This document shows positions 6,880 to 16,016 of a DNA stretch of 32,821 nt, in pieces; within the stretch, counting starts at the first letter, position 1; every line of letters begins with the position of its first letter. The notes beneath the pieces were generated by a model. That model saw nothing but the letters and a program-made list of their open reading frames with translations, searched no databases and had not been told where the DNA came from. The DNA is from JBFELU01 sp041572755 (lineage in GTDB: Bacteria > Actinomycetota > Acidimicrobiia > Spongiisociales > UBA11373), in NCBI GenBank assembly GCA_041572755.1, contig JBFFRY010000027.1, forward strand, positions 1 through 32,821. The letters are read 5' to 3'. A program made the translations under genes and the position numbers.

Positions 6880-9177
6880 ATGTCTCGCTACATCGCAACT
6901 CGTGCGATCCGAGGCGCCAATGCACTGGTGACCGAGGCTGAGGCGATGTTGGGCAAGGCCCTCGACGAGAAGGGCCCCGACACGCCCGTCACCTTCCCGA
7001 ACACGGCGTACTACCTGCCGCTCATCCTCGGGATGACCGGGAAGGAGATCGAGACACTCGGGCAGCTCCCCGACGTGATCTCTCACGCCCGCGGATTGCT
7101 ACACCCGGTTCCCTCCGAAAAGGGATGGACGCCGTATCTGGGTGAGACTCTCGACAGTGGGATGGCGACACTGATCGCTGCCGAGACGATCGAGGCGATC
7201 CGATTCATCTACGGTCTGCAGCCCGAGCCGATGCCCGGCTTCAAGTTGGCCGGGGGTACCGCCTTCACCAGTCCCGACGCCAACGGAGACGGGGAAGGGA
7301 ACGGCGAAATCGACGGCCACCTGAACGGTCCGATCGACGACATCCAGCTCCGTTCCTGGGGCATCCAGCTCGTCGACGGGCGCATGCCGGGTTTCGCCGC
7401 CATCGTCGGGTGCGCCAAGTCCAACGAAGTAGCCGTACAACTGGTTCGTGAGCTGCAGCGCCGCAACATCCTCACGTTCCTCTCCGGAAACGTGAATGGA
7501 CGCAGCATCATCCACCAGTTGGTCGAGGAGGGCGTGGAGCTGGGCTACGACACGTACACCGTGCCGTTCGGCACCGACACGCTGAGTGCGATCTACGCCC
7601 TCGGTTTCGCGACCCGCTCCGCCCTCACCTTCGGGGGAATGAAGGGCGGCCAAGCCCGGGAGATCCTCGGGTACAACAAGGACCGGGTCTTCGCCTTCGT
7701 GTTGGCCCTCGGTGAGGTCGACGACCTCAAGTACGCGGCGGCGGCCGGTGCGATCAACTTCGGATTCCCGGTGATCGCCGACACCGTCATACCGCAGATC
7801 CTGCCCACCGGCGTGACCACCTACGAGCACGTCGTGAGCATGCCCTTCAACGAGATCGACGGGGCGGACGACATCGAGCGAGCCGAACGGCTCGTGCAGA
7901 AGTGCATCGAGGTACGCGGGGTGAAGGTGCAGGTCGCCGACGTCCCCGTGCCGGTCCCCTACGGCTCGGCCTTCGAGGGCGAGGTTGTGCGCAAGGCCGA
8001 CATGCGGGTGGAGTTCGGTGGCAAGGGCTCTCGCTGCTTCGAGTACCTCCGCATGGCAAAGCTCGACGACGTCACCGACGGGAGCATCGAGGTCATCGGG
8101 CCCGACTTCTCGGACGTCGAAGCCCAGGGACGGATGGACATGGGGATCGTGGTCGAGGTCGCCGGGCGCCAGATGGAGGAAGACTTCGAGCCGGTGCTCG
8201 AGCGCCAGATCCACTACTTCGTCAACGGCGCCTCCGGCGTGCAGCACATCGGGCAGCGCGACATCACCTGGATTCGCCTCTCCGACAAGGCGGCGGAAGC
8301 CGGCTTCGACCTGGAGCACTTCGGCAAGATCCTCCATGCCCGATTCCACAGCGACTTCGGCGCGATCGTCGACAAGGTGCAGGTGAAGATCTACACCGAA
8401 CCCTCTGAAGTGGAGACCTGGCTGGGAACGGCCCGCGAGGCCTACGACTACCGCAACAAGCGGCTCGCCGATCTCACCGACGACGCTGTGGACGAGTTCT
8501 ACTCCTGCACGCTGTGCCAGTCGTTCGCCCCCAACCACGTGTGCATCGTGAGCCCCGAGCGGCTCGGTCTGTGTGGCGCCTACAACTGGCTGGACTGCAA
8601 GGCCTCCTTCAACATCAACCCGACGGGACCCAACCAGCCGATCAAGGTCGGCAAGGTGACCGATCTCGAGAAGGGCTACTGGGAGGGAACCAACGAATAC
8701 GCCAAGGTGGGCTCCCACGGTGTGGTCGAAGAGGTTGCCATGTACTCGATCATGGAGAACCCCATGACGGCCTGCGGCTGCTTCGAGTGCATCGTGATGC
8801 TCATCCCCGAGGCCAACGGCGTGATGGTGGTCAGTCGGGAGGACACCAGCATGACTCCGGCCGGGATGACCTTCAGCACCCTGGCCGGCATCGCTGGCGG
8901 AGGCATGCAGACCCCCGGCGTGATGGGCGTGGGGAAGTTCTACCTGATCAGCCCCAAGTTCATCTCTTCGGACGGAGGCTTCCAACGGGTCGTGTGGATG
9001 AGCTCGTTCCTGAAGCAATCGATGGCTGAGGAGTTGGCCGTCGTGGCCGATCGCGAGGGCGACACCGACCTTCTCGACAAGATCGCCGACGAACGCTCGG
9101 TGTCGAGCGTCGACGAACTGCTCGCGTGGATGGAGGAGAAGGGTCATCCGGCTTTGACCATGGACCCGATCTTCTGA
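6880..9177 (+). CDS. acsB: Acetyl-CoA synthase (CODH/ACS catalytic subunit)
   Basis: 765 residues, 18 bp after cooS, with GAGGAGA before the ATG. It joins CO, a methyl group from the corrinoid protein and CoA into acetyl-CoA at the A-cluster. Cluster cysteines are 543, 546, 555 and 565, with the same 3-9-10 spacing as the Moorella enzyme. The CGC motif binding the proximal and distal metals is Cys632-Gly-Cys634, in MTACGCFEC. The N-terminal domain, which contacts CODH in bacterial enzymes, is present, so this is the long bacterial form and not the short archaeal CdhC. A Gly/Asp/Asn-rich stretch around residues 127-155 (DANGDGEGNGEIDGHLNG) looks like an inserted surface loop or linker. Confidence 0.96.
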   Translation: MSRYIATRAIRGANALVTEAEAMLGKALDEKGPDTPVTFPNTAYYLPLILGMTGKEIETLGQLPDVISHARGLLHPVPSEKGWTPYLGETLDSGMATLIAAETIEAIRFIYGLQPEPMPGFKLAGGTAFTSPDANGDGEGNGEIDGHLNGPIDDIQLRSWGIQLVDGRMPGFAAIVGCAKSNEVAVQLVRELQRRNILTFLSGNVNGRSIIHQLVEEGVELGYDTYTVPFGTDTLSAIYALGFATRSALTFGGMKGGQAREILGYNKDRVFAFVLALGEVDDLKYAAAAGAINFGFPVIADTVIPQILPTGVTTYEHVVSMPFNEIDGADDIERAERLVQKCIEVRGVKVQVADVPVPVPYGSAFEGEVVRKADMRVEFGGKGSRCFEYLRMAKLDDVTDGSIEVIGPDFSDVEAQGRMDMGIVVEVAGRQMEEDFEPVLERQIHYFVNGASGVQHIGQRDITWIRLSDKAAEAGFDLEHFGKILHARFHSDFGAIVDKVQVKIYTEPSEVETWLGTAREAYDYRNKRLADLTDDAVDEFYSCTLCQSFAPNHVCIVSPERLGLCGAYNWLDCKASFNINPTGPNQPIKVGKVTDLEKGYWEGTNEYAKVGSHGVVEEVAMYSIMENPMTACGCFECIVMLIPEANGVMVVSREDTSMTPAGMTFSTLAGIAGGGMQTPGVMGVGKFYLISPKFISSDGGFQRVVWMSSFLKQSMAEELAVVADREGDTDLLDKIADERSVSSVDELLAWMEEKGHPALTMDPIF

Positions 9178-9250
9178 TGTCATGAGGGCATCACCGACGA
9201 CACCCGCAGCACCGAGAGCGAATCAACGACCTCCCTAGGAGTGCACTCGC

Positions 9251-10216
9251 ATGCCCGTTGAGATCCCACACGACAAGTGGCCGGGAACGGTGAAGACCGT
9301 GTCACTCGGAGCGACCGGTGACGATGGAGGGACCCGGACCTCGATCGTCACGATCGGCGGCGAAGCCACGCTGCCGTTCATGCAGTTCGAGGCACCCATG
9401 CCCCACCCGCCGGTCATCGGCTTGGAGATGACGCCGTCCCGGCCGGAGGATTGGTCCGAGGTCTTGCTCGAGTCGTGGGGTGACGTTGTGGACGATCCCG
9501 CCGCCTGGGCGGCCGCCTGCGAAGAGGCCGGCGCCGACCTGATCGAGCTCCAATTCCGGTTGACCGGACCCGATGGGGAACCGGTCGCTGCCGACTACGC
9601 GGTCGCTACCACCGAGGCGGTGCTCGCCGCGACCGGGTTGCCGCTGATCGTGCTCGGCCCCGGGCAAGCCGACGTCGACAACGAGATCCTCGTGCCGATC
9701 GCCGAAGCGACCAAGGGTGAGCGGCTCGTGCTCGGTCTGTGCGAGGACGGGAACTACCGGACCATCGTGGCCGCCGCAATGGCCAATGATCATCTCGTTC
9801 TGGGCCGTACGCCGATGGACGTCAACTTGGCCAAGCAACTCAACATCCTCATGACCGACATGGGCCTGCCCCTCGAGCGGATCGTGATGGACCCCACGAC
9901 CGGGGCCCTCGGCTACGGGATCGAGTACGGGTATTCGGTGATGGAGCGGCTGCGGCTGGCCGCCCTGCAGGGCGACGCCATGACACAGCTCCCGCTGCTG
10001 GTTCATCCCGGGTTCGAGGCGTGGAAGACGAAGGAGGCCAAGGTCGGGGAAGGGGTCCCGGAAGCTTGGGGTGATTGGACGGCCCGGGGAGTCCATTGGG
10101 AGACCATCACCGCCGTGTCCCTGATCGAAGCCGGCGCAGACGCGGTCGTCCTGCGCCACCGTGAGAGCCTGGCGAACGTCAAGAGAACCATCGCCGAGCT
10201 GATGAGCGAGGAGTAG
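9251..10216 (+). CDS. acsD: Corrinoid iron-sulfur protein, small (delta) subunit
   Basis: 321 residues forming a TIM-barrel-like protein of the CdhD/AcsD family. Recognisable parts are the N-terminal VGG-like strand IVTIGGEATLPFMQFEA, PVIGLEMTPSRPEDW, the ADLIELQF strand, LVLGLCEDGNYRTIVAAAM and IVMDPTTGALGYGIEYGYSV. With AcsC it forms the corrinoid iron-sulfur protein that carries the methyl group from methyltetrahydrofolate to acetyl-CoA synthase. It starts 73 bp after acsB; that gap shows no clear terminator, so read-through is expected. It is followed 9 bp later by acsC, preceded by GGAG. Confidence 0.94.
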   Translation: MPVEIPHDKWPGTVKTVSLGATGDDGGTRTSIVTIGGEATLPFMQFEAPMPHPPVIGLEMTPSRPEDWSEVLLESWGDVVDDPAAWAAACEEAGADLIELQFRLTGPDGEPVAADYAVATTEAVLAATGLPLIVLGPGQADVDNEILVPIAEATKGERLVLGLCEDGNYRTIVAAAMANDHLVLGRTPMDVNLAKQLNILMTDMGLPLERIVMDPTTGALGYGIEYGYSVMERLRLAALQGDAMTQLPLLVHPGFEAWKTKEAKVGEGVPEAWGDWTARGVHWETITAVSLIEAGADAVVLRHRESLANVKRTIAELMSEE

Positions 10217-10225
10217 GAGAAGACC

Positions 10226-11560
10226 ATGGCGCTGTCGGGCATCGAGATCTACAAGCTGCTCCCTCAGACCAACTGCAAGGAGTGCGGATTCCCCACTTGC
10301 CTGGCCTTCTCGATGAAGCTCGCCGCCAAGCAGGTCGAACTCGACGACTGCCCCTACGTGACTGATGAGTCGAAAGCCACGCTCGCCGAGTCATCGGCCC
10401 CACCGATCCGCCTGATCGAACTGAAGGCGGCCGGGGGCACCACCAAGGCCGGGAACGAGGTCGTCCTGTTCCGTCACGAGAAGACCTTCTACAACCGGCC
10501 CGGCGTGTTCGTTCGAATAGCGGACACCGAGGGCGCCGAGGCGATCGCGGCGACCGCCGCTGCCGTGGAGTCGTTCGTGGTCGACTACGTGGGCCTGGAA
10601 CTCAAGCTCGACGGGATCGCGGTTCAGGGTTCCGCCCCGGACTCCTTTGCGGAGGCCGTCGAGGCGGTCCGTGGAGTCAGCGGCCTGCCCCTGGCGCTGG
10701 TTTCCCAAGATGCGGCGGTCCTGGAGGCGGGACTCGGCGTGCTCGATGAGGCCGAGGTGCCCCTCCTGGTCGGGGCCACCACCGACAACTGGGAGGCGCT
10801 GGCGGGTCTCGCCGCCGGCCGGGGGGCGGCGCTGGCCGTGTCCGGGACCGACCTCGACGCACTGGCCGAGCTCACCGAGCGGCTGACCGACGCCGGGGTC
10901 GAGGACCTGGTCCTTCACCCGTCGGCGTCCGGACTGGGCGCCCGACTGGCAATGCAGACCCAGATCCGCCGGCTGGCGCTCAAGAACTTCCGTCCGCTCG
11001 GCTACCCGACGATCGCCTTCGCCGGGGAGGCCGCCGACGGGCTGGAGACTTCTGCGGCCGCCCAAGCGATCGCCAAGTACGCCGGGTTCGTGGTCGTCGA
11101 CACCTTCACTCCCGAGCTCGCATACGCCCTGCTGGTGCTCCGGGAGAACATCTATACGGATCCGCAAAAACCGATCCAGGTGCTCCCGGCGGTCTACGAG
11201 ATCAACAACCCCAAATCGAGCGACCCGGTGCTCGTCACCACCAACTTCAGCATCACCTACTTCAGTGTGGCCAACGAAGTCGAGGGCTCCGGTCTTCCGG
11301 CCTGGCTGGTGGTCACCGATGCCGAGGGCATGAGCGTGCTGACCGCCTGGGCGGCCGGGAAGTTCGATGCCGAGCGGATCGCCAAGAGCGTCAAGGAGTT
11401 TGGCATGGCCGACAAGGTCGATGCCAAGACGATCGTGCTGCCGGGCCATGTGGCCGTCCTCTCCGGCGAGCTCGAGGAAGAGCTCCCCGACTGGGATGTC
11501 AAGGTCGGCCCCCGTGAGGCTGTCGACCTCCCGGCCTTCATGAAGGCGGTGCTTGCATAG
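10226..11560 (+). CDS. acsC: Corrinoid iron-sulfur protein, large (gamma) subunit
   Basis: 444 residues. The N-terminal module binds a 4Fe-4S cluster through Cys17, Cys20, Cys25 and Cys42 (TNCKECGFPTC...DDC), the diagnostic CFeSP pattern. A barrel domain follows (KTFYNRPGVFVRIAD, DYVGLELKLDGIAVQG). The C-terminal third (LLVLRENIYTDPQKPIQV, NFSITYFSVANEVEGSGLPAWLVV in part) corresponds to the corrinoid-binding region. The protein accepts the methyl group from AcsE and delivers it to AcsB. It directly follows acsD, and its TAG lies next to the start of the activator gene. Confidence 0.95.
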   Translation: MALSGIEIYKLLPQTNCKECGFPTCLAFSMKLAAKQVELDDCPYVTDESKATLAESSAPPIRLIELKAAGGTTKAGNEVVLFRHEKTFYNRPGVFVRIADTEGAEAIAATAAAVESFVVDYVGLELKLDGIAVQGSAPDSFAEAVEAVRGVSGLPLALVSQDAAVLEAGLGVLDEAEVPLLVGATTDNWEALAGLAAGRGAALAVSGTDLDALAELTERLTDAGVEDLVLHPSASGLGARLAMQTQIRRLALKNFRPLGYPTIAFAGEAADGLETSAAAQAIAKYAGFVVVDTFTPELAYALLVLRENIYTDPQKPIQVLPAVYEINNPKSSDPVLVTTNFSITYFSVANEVEGSGLPAWLVVTDAEGMSVLTAWAAGKFDAERIAKSVKEFGMADKVDAKTIVLPGHVAVLSGELEEELPDWDVKVGPREAVDLPAFMKAVLA

Positions 11561-11637
11561 CGGGAACGACGGGAACCTCCGAACACACCGTCACCTTCGA
11601 CATTGGCCCGGAGCCGATTCGGGTCACCACGGGCACG

Positions 11638-13473
11638 TTGCTCGCCGAGGCCGCCCGCTCGTGTGGCGTGGAGATCCAGCAGCCCTGTGGAGGGCAGGGC
11701 CGCTGCGGACGCTGCGTGGTGACGGTCACCGACGGTCGCGTCCGGCGCCGCAGCACCTTGCGGCTCTCCCAGGACGACATCGAGGCCGGGATCGCCCTCG
11801 CCTGTCAGACGGTCGTCGAGGGCGATGTCGCAGTCGCCGTACCACCGCCGGAAGCGATCGAGCGCCTCCTCACCACGGACCACGTCGCTCCCGAGATCGT
11901 GGTCCCCACCGGCTACGACCCGGCCACAGCGCAGACGGTGCGCCGCTACCTCCTGGACCTCGCTCCACCGACGATGGACGACCAAACCGACGACTGGTCC
12001 CGGCTGGCCACCGCCCTGCGGCGGCGAAGCGGGCTGGAGGACCCCGAGGTGAGCCTCGGCGATCTGCGGCGGATCGGGTCACTGCTGCGGGAATCCGGGT
12101 GGCGGGTTGCCGTCACCGCGGATCACGACGGGGGTGGCCGGGTGATCCGGATAGAGAGTGCCGATGTCGCCGCCGCGACCCGGCTCTGGGGCCTGGCCAT
12201 CGATGTCGGCACCACCACCGTCACCGTGTGGCTCGTCGATCTCGAGAGCGGAGAGGTTGCCGCCCAGGTGGGGGAGTACAACCAGCAGATCGCACGCGGC
12301 GAGGACGTCATCTCTCGGATCATCTTCGCCACCAAGAACGATGGGGGAGAGGAACTCCGCTCGCTCGTGCTCGGGACGATCGACGGGCTGATCGAGCGGG
12401 CCTGCACGAAGGCCGGCGCCGAAGCGACCGACATCGTCAAGGCCGTCGTCAGCGGGAACAGCACGATGATGCACCTCCTCCTGGGGATCCCGGCGGAGAG
12501 CATCCGGCTGGAGCCGTTCGTGACCCCGGTCAACGACCCGCCCCCGATCACCGGCGCCGAGATCGGGTTGCCCATCCATCCGGGAGCCGCCGTGGACGTG
12601 CTCCCGGGAGTGGCCAGCTACGTGGGCGCCGACATCACCGCCGGCGTCCTCGCCTCCGGCCTCACTCAGTCATCGGAAACGACCCTCTTCATCGACGTCG
12701 GCACCAACGGGGAGATGGTCCTCGGCTCGGCCGATTGGCTGGTCACCTGTGCCTGCTCGGCGGGGCCTGCCTTCGAGGGAGCCGGGGTGGTGCATGGGAT
12801 GCGGGCCGCCCGGGGCGCCATCGAGGAGGTCTGGATCGATGGGGAGACCGCCGAACCGACCTATCGGGTGATCGGCAACGTTGCGCCGCGCGGCATCTGC
12901 GGAAGCGGCCTCATCTCGCTGGTTGCGGAGATGTTCCTCACCGGCATTCTCGACAAGGGCGGCAACCTCAACACCACTCTCGACACACCCCGCATCCGGC
13001 AGGGAGGCCATGGCGCCGAGTACGTCGTCGCCTGGGCCGACGAAGCCGAGGGTGACGTCGACATCGCCGTCACCCGAGTCGACGTCGACAATCTGATGCG
13101 GGCCAAGGCGGCCATCTACGCCGGGTTCAACGTGCTCGCCGACGGGGTCGGCGTACCCCTCGAATCGGTCGAGCGAGTACTCATCGGGGGCTCCTTCGGC
13201 AAGTACATCAACGTGGAGAAGGCCGTGGACATCGGTTTGCTCCCCGACATGCCCTGGGACCGATTCGAGTTCCTCGGCAACACTTCCGTCATGGGCGCCT
13301 ACCTGGCTCTCATCGACTCCGAGGCACACGCCGCGGTCCGCCGGATCGCAGCTTCAATGACCTATATCGAGCTTTCGGCCGACAATTCGTTCTACGAGGC
13401 ATTCACGTCGGCTTTGTTCCTCCCCCATACCGACCTGTCCCGCTTCCCGTCGGTGGCGGCGGCGATGACCTAG
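11638..13473 (+). CDS. acsV: Corrinoid activation/regeneration protein (RACo/AcsV-like, 2Fe-2S ferredoxin plus ASKHA ATPase)
   Basis: At least 611 residues. The N-terminus is a plant-type 2Fe-2S domain with Cys17, Cys23, Cys26 and Cys56 numbered from the TTG at 11638 (QPCGGQGRCGRC...ACQT). After a linker comes the actin-like ATPase region (AIDVGTTTVTVWLVDLESG, FIDVGTNGEMVLG, ERVLIGGSFGKYIN) of the DUF4445/RACo family. Such proteins use ATP to reduce inactivated Co(II) corrinoid. Sequence homologous to the first ferredoxin strand continues upstream (from about 11584: HTVTFDIGPEPIRV), but no ATG, GTG or TTG lies in frame between the stop at 11515 and 11638. The real start is therefore unusual or the sequence has an error here. 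Confidence 0.88.
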   Translation: MLAEAARSCGVEIQQPCGGQGRCGRCVVTVTDGRVRRRSTLRLSQDDIEAGIALACQTVVEGDVAVAVPPPEAIERLLTTDHVAPEIVVPTGYDPATAQTVRRYLLDLAPPTMDDQTDDWSRLATALRRRSGLEDPEVSLGDLRRIGSLLRESGWRVAVTADHDGGGRVIRIESADVAAATRLWGLAIDVGTTTVTVWLVDLESGEVAAQVGEYNQQIARGEDVISRIIFATKNDGGEELRSLVLGTIDGLIERACTKAGAEATDIVKAVVSGNSTMMHLLLGIPAESIRLEPFVTPVNDPPPITGAEIGLPIHPGAAVDVLPGVASYVGADITAGVLASGLTQSSETTLFIDVGTNGEMVLGSADWLVTCACSAGPAFEGAGVVHGMRAARGAIEEVWIDGETAEPTYRVIGNVAPRGICGSGLISLVAEMFLTGILDKGGNLNTTLDTPRIRQGGHGAEYVVAWADEAEGDVDIAVTRVDVDNLMRAKAAIYAGFNVLADGVGVPLESVERVLIGGSFGKYINVEKAVDIGLLPDMPWDRFEFLGNTSVMGAYLALIDSEAHAAVRRIAASMTYIELSADNSFYEAFTSALFLPHTDLSRFPSVAAAMT

Positions 13474-13485
13474 GAAGGACCCACC

Positions 13486-14409
13486 ATGTACATCATCGGC
13501 GAGAACATCCACATCATCTCCGACAAGGTGAAGACCGCCCTGGCCGACCGCGATGGCGAGTTCTTCCAGGAGCTGGCCGTCAAGCAGGTCGAAGCCGGTG
13601 TCGCGGCACTCGACATCAACCTGGGTCCCCGGAAGAAGGACTGGGCCGAGGTCTTCCCATGGATGGTCGAAGTGGTCGAAGAGGTGACCGACCTCCCTCT
13701 CGTCTTCGACAGCACCAATTTGCAGGGAATCGAAGCAGGCCTCAAGGCGGTCACCAAGGCCCAACCGATCATCAACTCCACCTCGGCCGAGGAGGAACGG
13801 CTCGAAAAGGTTCCCCTTCTCGCCAAGGAGCACAACGCCCGGTTGATCGCCCTCACCATGGGCAAGTCGGGCATCCCGGTGTCGGCCGACGCCAGGGTGA
13901 CGATCGCTCTCGAGCAACTCATTCCGAGGGCCCTGGAGATCGACTTCCCCGTGGCCGACCTGATCATCGATCCGCTGGTGCTCACGGTGTCGGGGTGTCA
14001 GGAGTACTGCCCGGAGCTGATCGAGGCCGTGCGCACCCTGCAGTACGCCTGGGATCCGCCGCCGCCCATCTCTGTCGGGCTCTCCAACGTGTCCAATGCG
14101 GTGCCCCATGAGAACCGATCGCTCATCAACCGCGTGTATCTCGCCATGCTGATGGGCGTGGGGCTGCAGATGATGATCGCCGACCCCTTCGACGAGGATC
14201 TCAACGAGGTGGTGCGCATCGTCGAGGCGCGGGACGATTCGACTCCGATGGGGAAGCTCTACCTCACCATCGCCGATCGGATCGCCGCCATGGAGCGTCC
14301 CACGGTCGATGACGTCGACATGGACGACCCGGAACAGGTCGCCGCTTGGAAGACAATCCAGATCCTGCTCAACGAGGTCATCTACGCCGACTCGTACCTG
14401 CAGCAGTAG
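13486..14409 (+). CDS. acsE: Methyltetrahydrofolate:corrinoid iron-sulfur protein methyltransferase
   Basis: 307 residues, with GGAAGGAC before the ATG, 12 bp after acsV. It is a pterin-binding TIM barrel of the DHPS/MetH-like family: IIGENIHIISDKV at the start, ALDINLGPR (Asp/Asn pterin contacts), VFDSTNLQGIEAGL, PIINSTSAE, ADLIIDPLVLTVSG and VGLSNVSNAVP. It moves the N5 methyl group of methyltetrahydrofolate onto the Co(I) corrinoid of AcsCD. The next gene starts 38 bp later. Sequence features and context leave little doubt about the role. Confidence 0.94.
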   Translation: MYIIGENIHIISDKVKTALADRDGEFFQELAVKQVEAGVAALDINLGPRKKDWAEVFPWMVEVVEEVTDLPLVFDSTNLQGIEAGLKAVTKAQPIINSTSAEEERLEKVPLLAKEHNARLIALTMGKSGIPVSADARVTIALEQLIPRALEIDFPVADLIIDPLVLTVSGCQEYCPELIEAVRTLQYAWDPPPPISVGLSNVSNAVPHENRSLINRVYLAMLMGVGLQMMIADPFDEDLNEVVRIVEARDDSTPMGKLYLTIADRIAAMERPTVDDVDMDDPEQVAAWKTIQILLNEVIYADSYLQQ

Positions 14410-14427
14410 CGGGGGAGGGGAGCGACC

Positions 14428-14451
14428 ATGCACAGGAGTGATCGGACATGA
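14428..14451 (+). CDS. Possible 7-codon leader ORF before the first cooC
   Basis: An ATG preceded by a purine-rich GGGGAGGGGAG opens the frame MHRSDRT, whose TGA overlaps the ATG of the following cooC (ATGA). The AGGAG inside it is also the likely Shine-Dalgarno sequence of cooC. It may act as a translational coupler, or it may be accidental; nothing else supports a peptide product. Confidence 0.2.
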   Translation: MHRSDRT

Positions 14452-15230
14452 AGCTCGCCATCGCCGGAAAGGGCGGGGTCGGCAAGACCACCGTTGCCGC
14501 CCTCCTGGCGCAGACCTATGCGCACAGGGGCCGCGAGGTGCTGGCGGTCGACGCCGATCCGGCGCCGTGCTTGGCCGAGGCGCTCGCCTTTCCGGCGAGA
14601 CTCCGCCAGGAACTGGCCCCGATCGCCGAGATGGAGGAGTTGATAGAGGAGCGGACCGGTGCCAAACCGGGCGCCATGGGGGGGTTCTTCACCCTCAACC
14701 CCAAGGTGGACGACATCCCGGAGCGGTTCAGCGTCCGTCACGACGGTGTCCGGCTTCTCGAGATGGGGTCTGTGGAGGCCGGCGGGGGATGCATCTGTCC
14801 CGAGAGCGCCATGTTGCGCACCCTCTTCACCCACCTCCTCTTCCGCAATGACGACGTCCTGATCCTCGATCTCTATGCGGGTGTGGAGCACCTGGGCCGG
14901 GCCACCGCCGACTTCGTCGACGCCATGGTGGTCGTCGCCGAGCCCACCCGTCGCAGCCTGGGCACCGCCTCCCAGATCGAGACCATGGCAACCGCCATCG
15001 GCATCGAACGCCTCTGGCTGGTCGGCAATCGCGTGCGCGACGCCGGCGATCTCCGATTCCTGGAAGCGGAATCGGCCATACCGGTCATCGGCCACCTTCC
15101 CGATGAGCCGGCCGTCGTGGAAGCCGACCGAAGCGGCACATCCGTCTACGCTGCAGTTCCCTCGATGAAAGAGGCGGCGGCACAACTCGCAGACGCCCTG
15201 GATCGCGAGTCCTCGAGGGAGGGTTCATGA
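14448..15230 (+). CDS. cooC: CooC-type nickel-insertion ATPase, copy 1
   Basis: 260 residues. It is a MinD/SIMIBI-class ATPase with the deviant Walker A loop GKGGVGKTTVAALLAQ near residue 8 and a DADPAPCLAEAL switch I region. A CxC pair in GGGCICPESAML matches the metal-binding motif at the CooC dimer interface. CooC proteins hydrolyse ATP to deliver nickel to the CODH C-cluster; related AcsF matures acetyl-CoA synthase. The GGxCxCPE context is the classical CooC type, so CODH maturation is the better guess for this copy. Its TGA overlaps the ATG of the second copy (ATGA), implying coupled and perhaps balanced synthesis. Confidence 0.9.
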   Translation: MKLAIAGKGGVGKTTVAALLAQTYAHRGREVLAVDADPAPCLAEALAFPARLRQELAPIAEMEELIEERTGAKPGAMGGFFTLNPKVDDIPERFSVRHDGVRLLEMGSVEAGGGCICPESAMLRTLFTHLLFRNDDVLILDLYAGVEHLGRATADFVDAMVVVAEPTRRSLGTASQIETMATAIGIERLWLVGNRVRDAGDLRFLEAESAIPVIGHLPDEPAVVEADRSGTSVYAAVPSMKEAAAQLADALDRESSREGS

Positions 15231-16012
15231 GCATCACCATCGCGCTGGCAGGCAAGGGCGGGGTCGGCAAGACCACCGTGGCAGCGCTCACCATCAAGTT
15301 CCTGGCGGAGCGCCGCGACGGCGCAGTCCTGGCGATCGATGCCGACCCGAGCAGCAACCTGAACATGGCGCTCGGCCTCGGTCTCGATTGGACGGTTGGC
15401 GACATCCGCGAGGACATGCTCGCCGAGGTCAAGGCCTCGCTGACCTCCGGGGGAGCCGCCATGGGCGGCCTTCCCGGCGGGGTGAGCAAGCGGGAGTACC
15501 TCGACTACGAGATCCGCTCCTCGGTGGAGGAGGGCCTTCACTTCGACCTGATCGCCATGGGCCGCCCGGAGGGACCGGGGTGCTATTGCGCGGTGAACCA
15601 CAATCTCCGCGAAGTGATCGACACCATCGGCGACGGGTACCGATACGTCGTGATCGACAACGAGGCCGGTATGGAGCACCTCAGTCGGCGCACCACCCGC
15701 AACGTCGACCACCTCTTCATCATCTCGGATGCCACCCAGCGGGGAGTCGTGGCGGCCGAGCGCATCGGCTCCCTGCGCAACGAGTTGGACATCGAGGTCG
15801 CCAACGCCTACGTGATCGTCAATCGGGCGCCCGGTGAATTGCCGGAGCCGCTGCGCAACCGACTCGACAAGTTGGACGTCCCGCTGCTGGGAACCATCCC
15901 CGAGGTGGAGGAGATCGGGGAGTTCGACATCGCCGGCAAGCCCCTCATCGAGCTGCCCGAAGACTCCGAAGCCTGCCGGGCCGTCTTTGCGATGCTCGAG
16001 GGAATCCTGTAG
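15227..16012 (+). CDS. cooC: CooC-type nickel-insertion ATPase, copy 2 (possible AcsF)
   Basis: 261 residues, overlapping copy 1 by 4 bp. It has the same deviant Walker A (GKGGVGKTTVAALTIKFL), DADPSSNLNMALGLGLDWTV, and a CxC pair in the different context GPGCYCAVNHNL. It also has YVVIDNEAGMEHLSRRTT and SDATQRGVVAAERI. The divergence from copy 1 around CxC and in switch regions suggests a different client, for example AcsB rather than CooS; this is inference. It ends 4 bp before the DUF166 gene. Confidence 0.88.
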   Translation: MSITIALAGKGGVGKTTVAALTIKFLAERRDGAVLAIDADPSSNLNMALGLGLDWTVGDIREDMLAEVKASLTSGGAAMGGLPGGVSKREYLDYEIRSSVEEGLHFDLIAMGRPEGPGCYCAVNHNLREVIDTIGDGYRYVVIDNEAGMEHLSRRTTRNVDHLFIISDATQRGVVAAERIGSLRNELDIEVANAYVIVNRAPGELPEPLRNRLDKLDVPLLGTIPEVEEIGEFDIAGKPLIELPEDSEACRAVFAMLEGIL

Positions 16013-16016
16013 CAGC

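Noticed and set aside
7099..9183. Long open frame antisense to acsB (about 690 codons)
   Set aside because: Long antisense frames are expected in GC-rich coding DNA. The translation is rich in His/Asp/Val/Gly without domain features, and acsB on the other strand is certain.
9178..9250. Gap between acsB and acsD as a terminator or operon break
   Set aside because: No stable hairpin with T-run and no DosR-like site; the genes are functionally one set.
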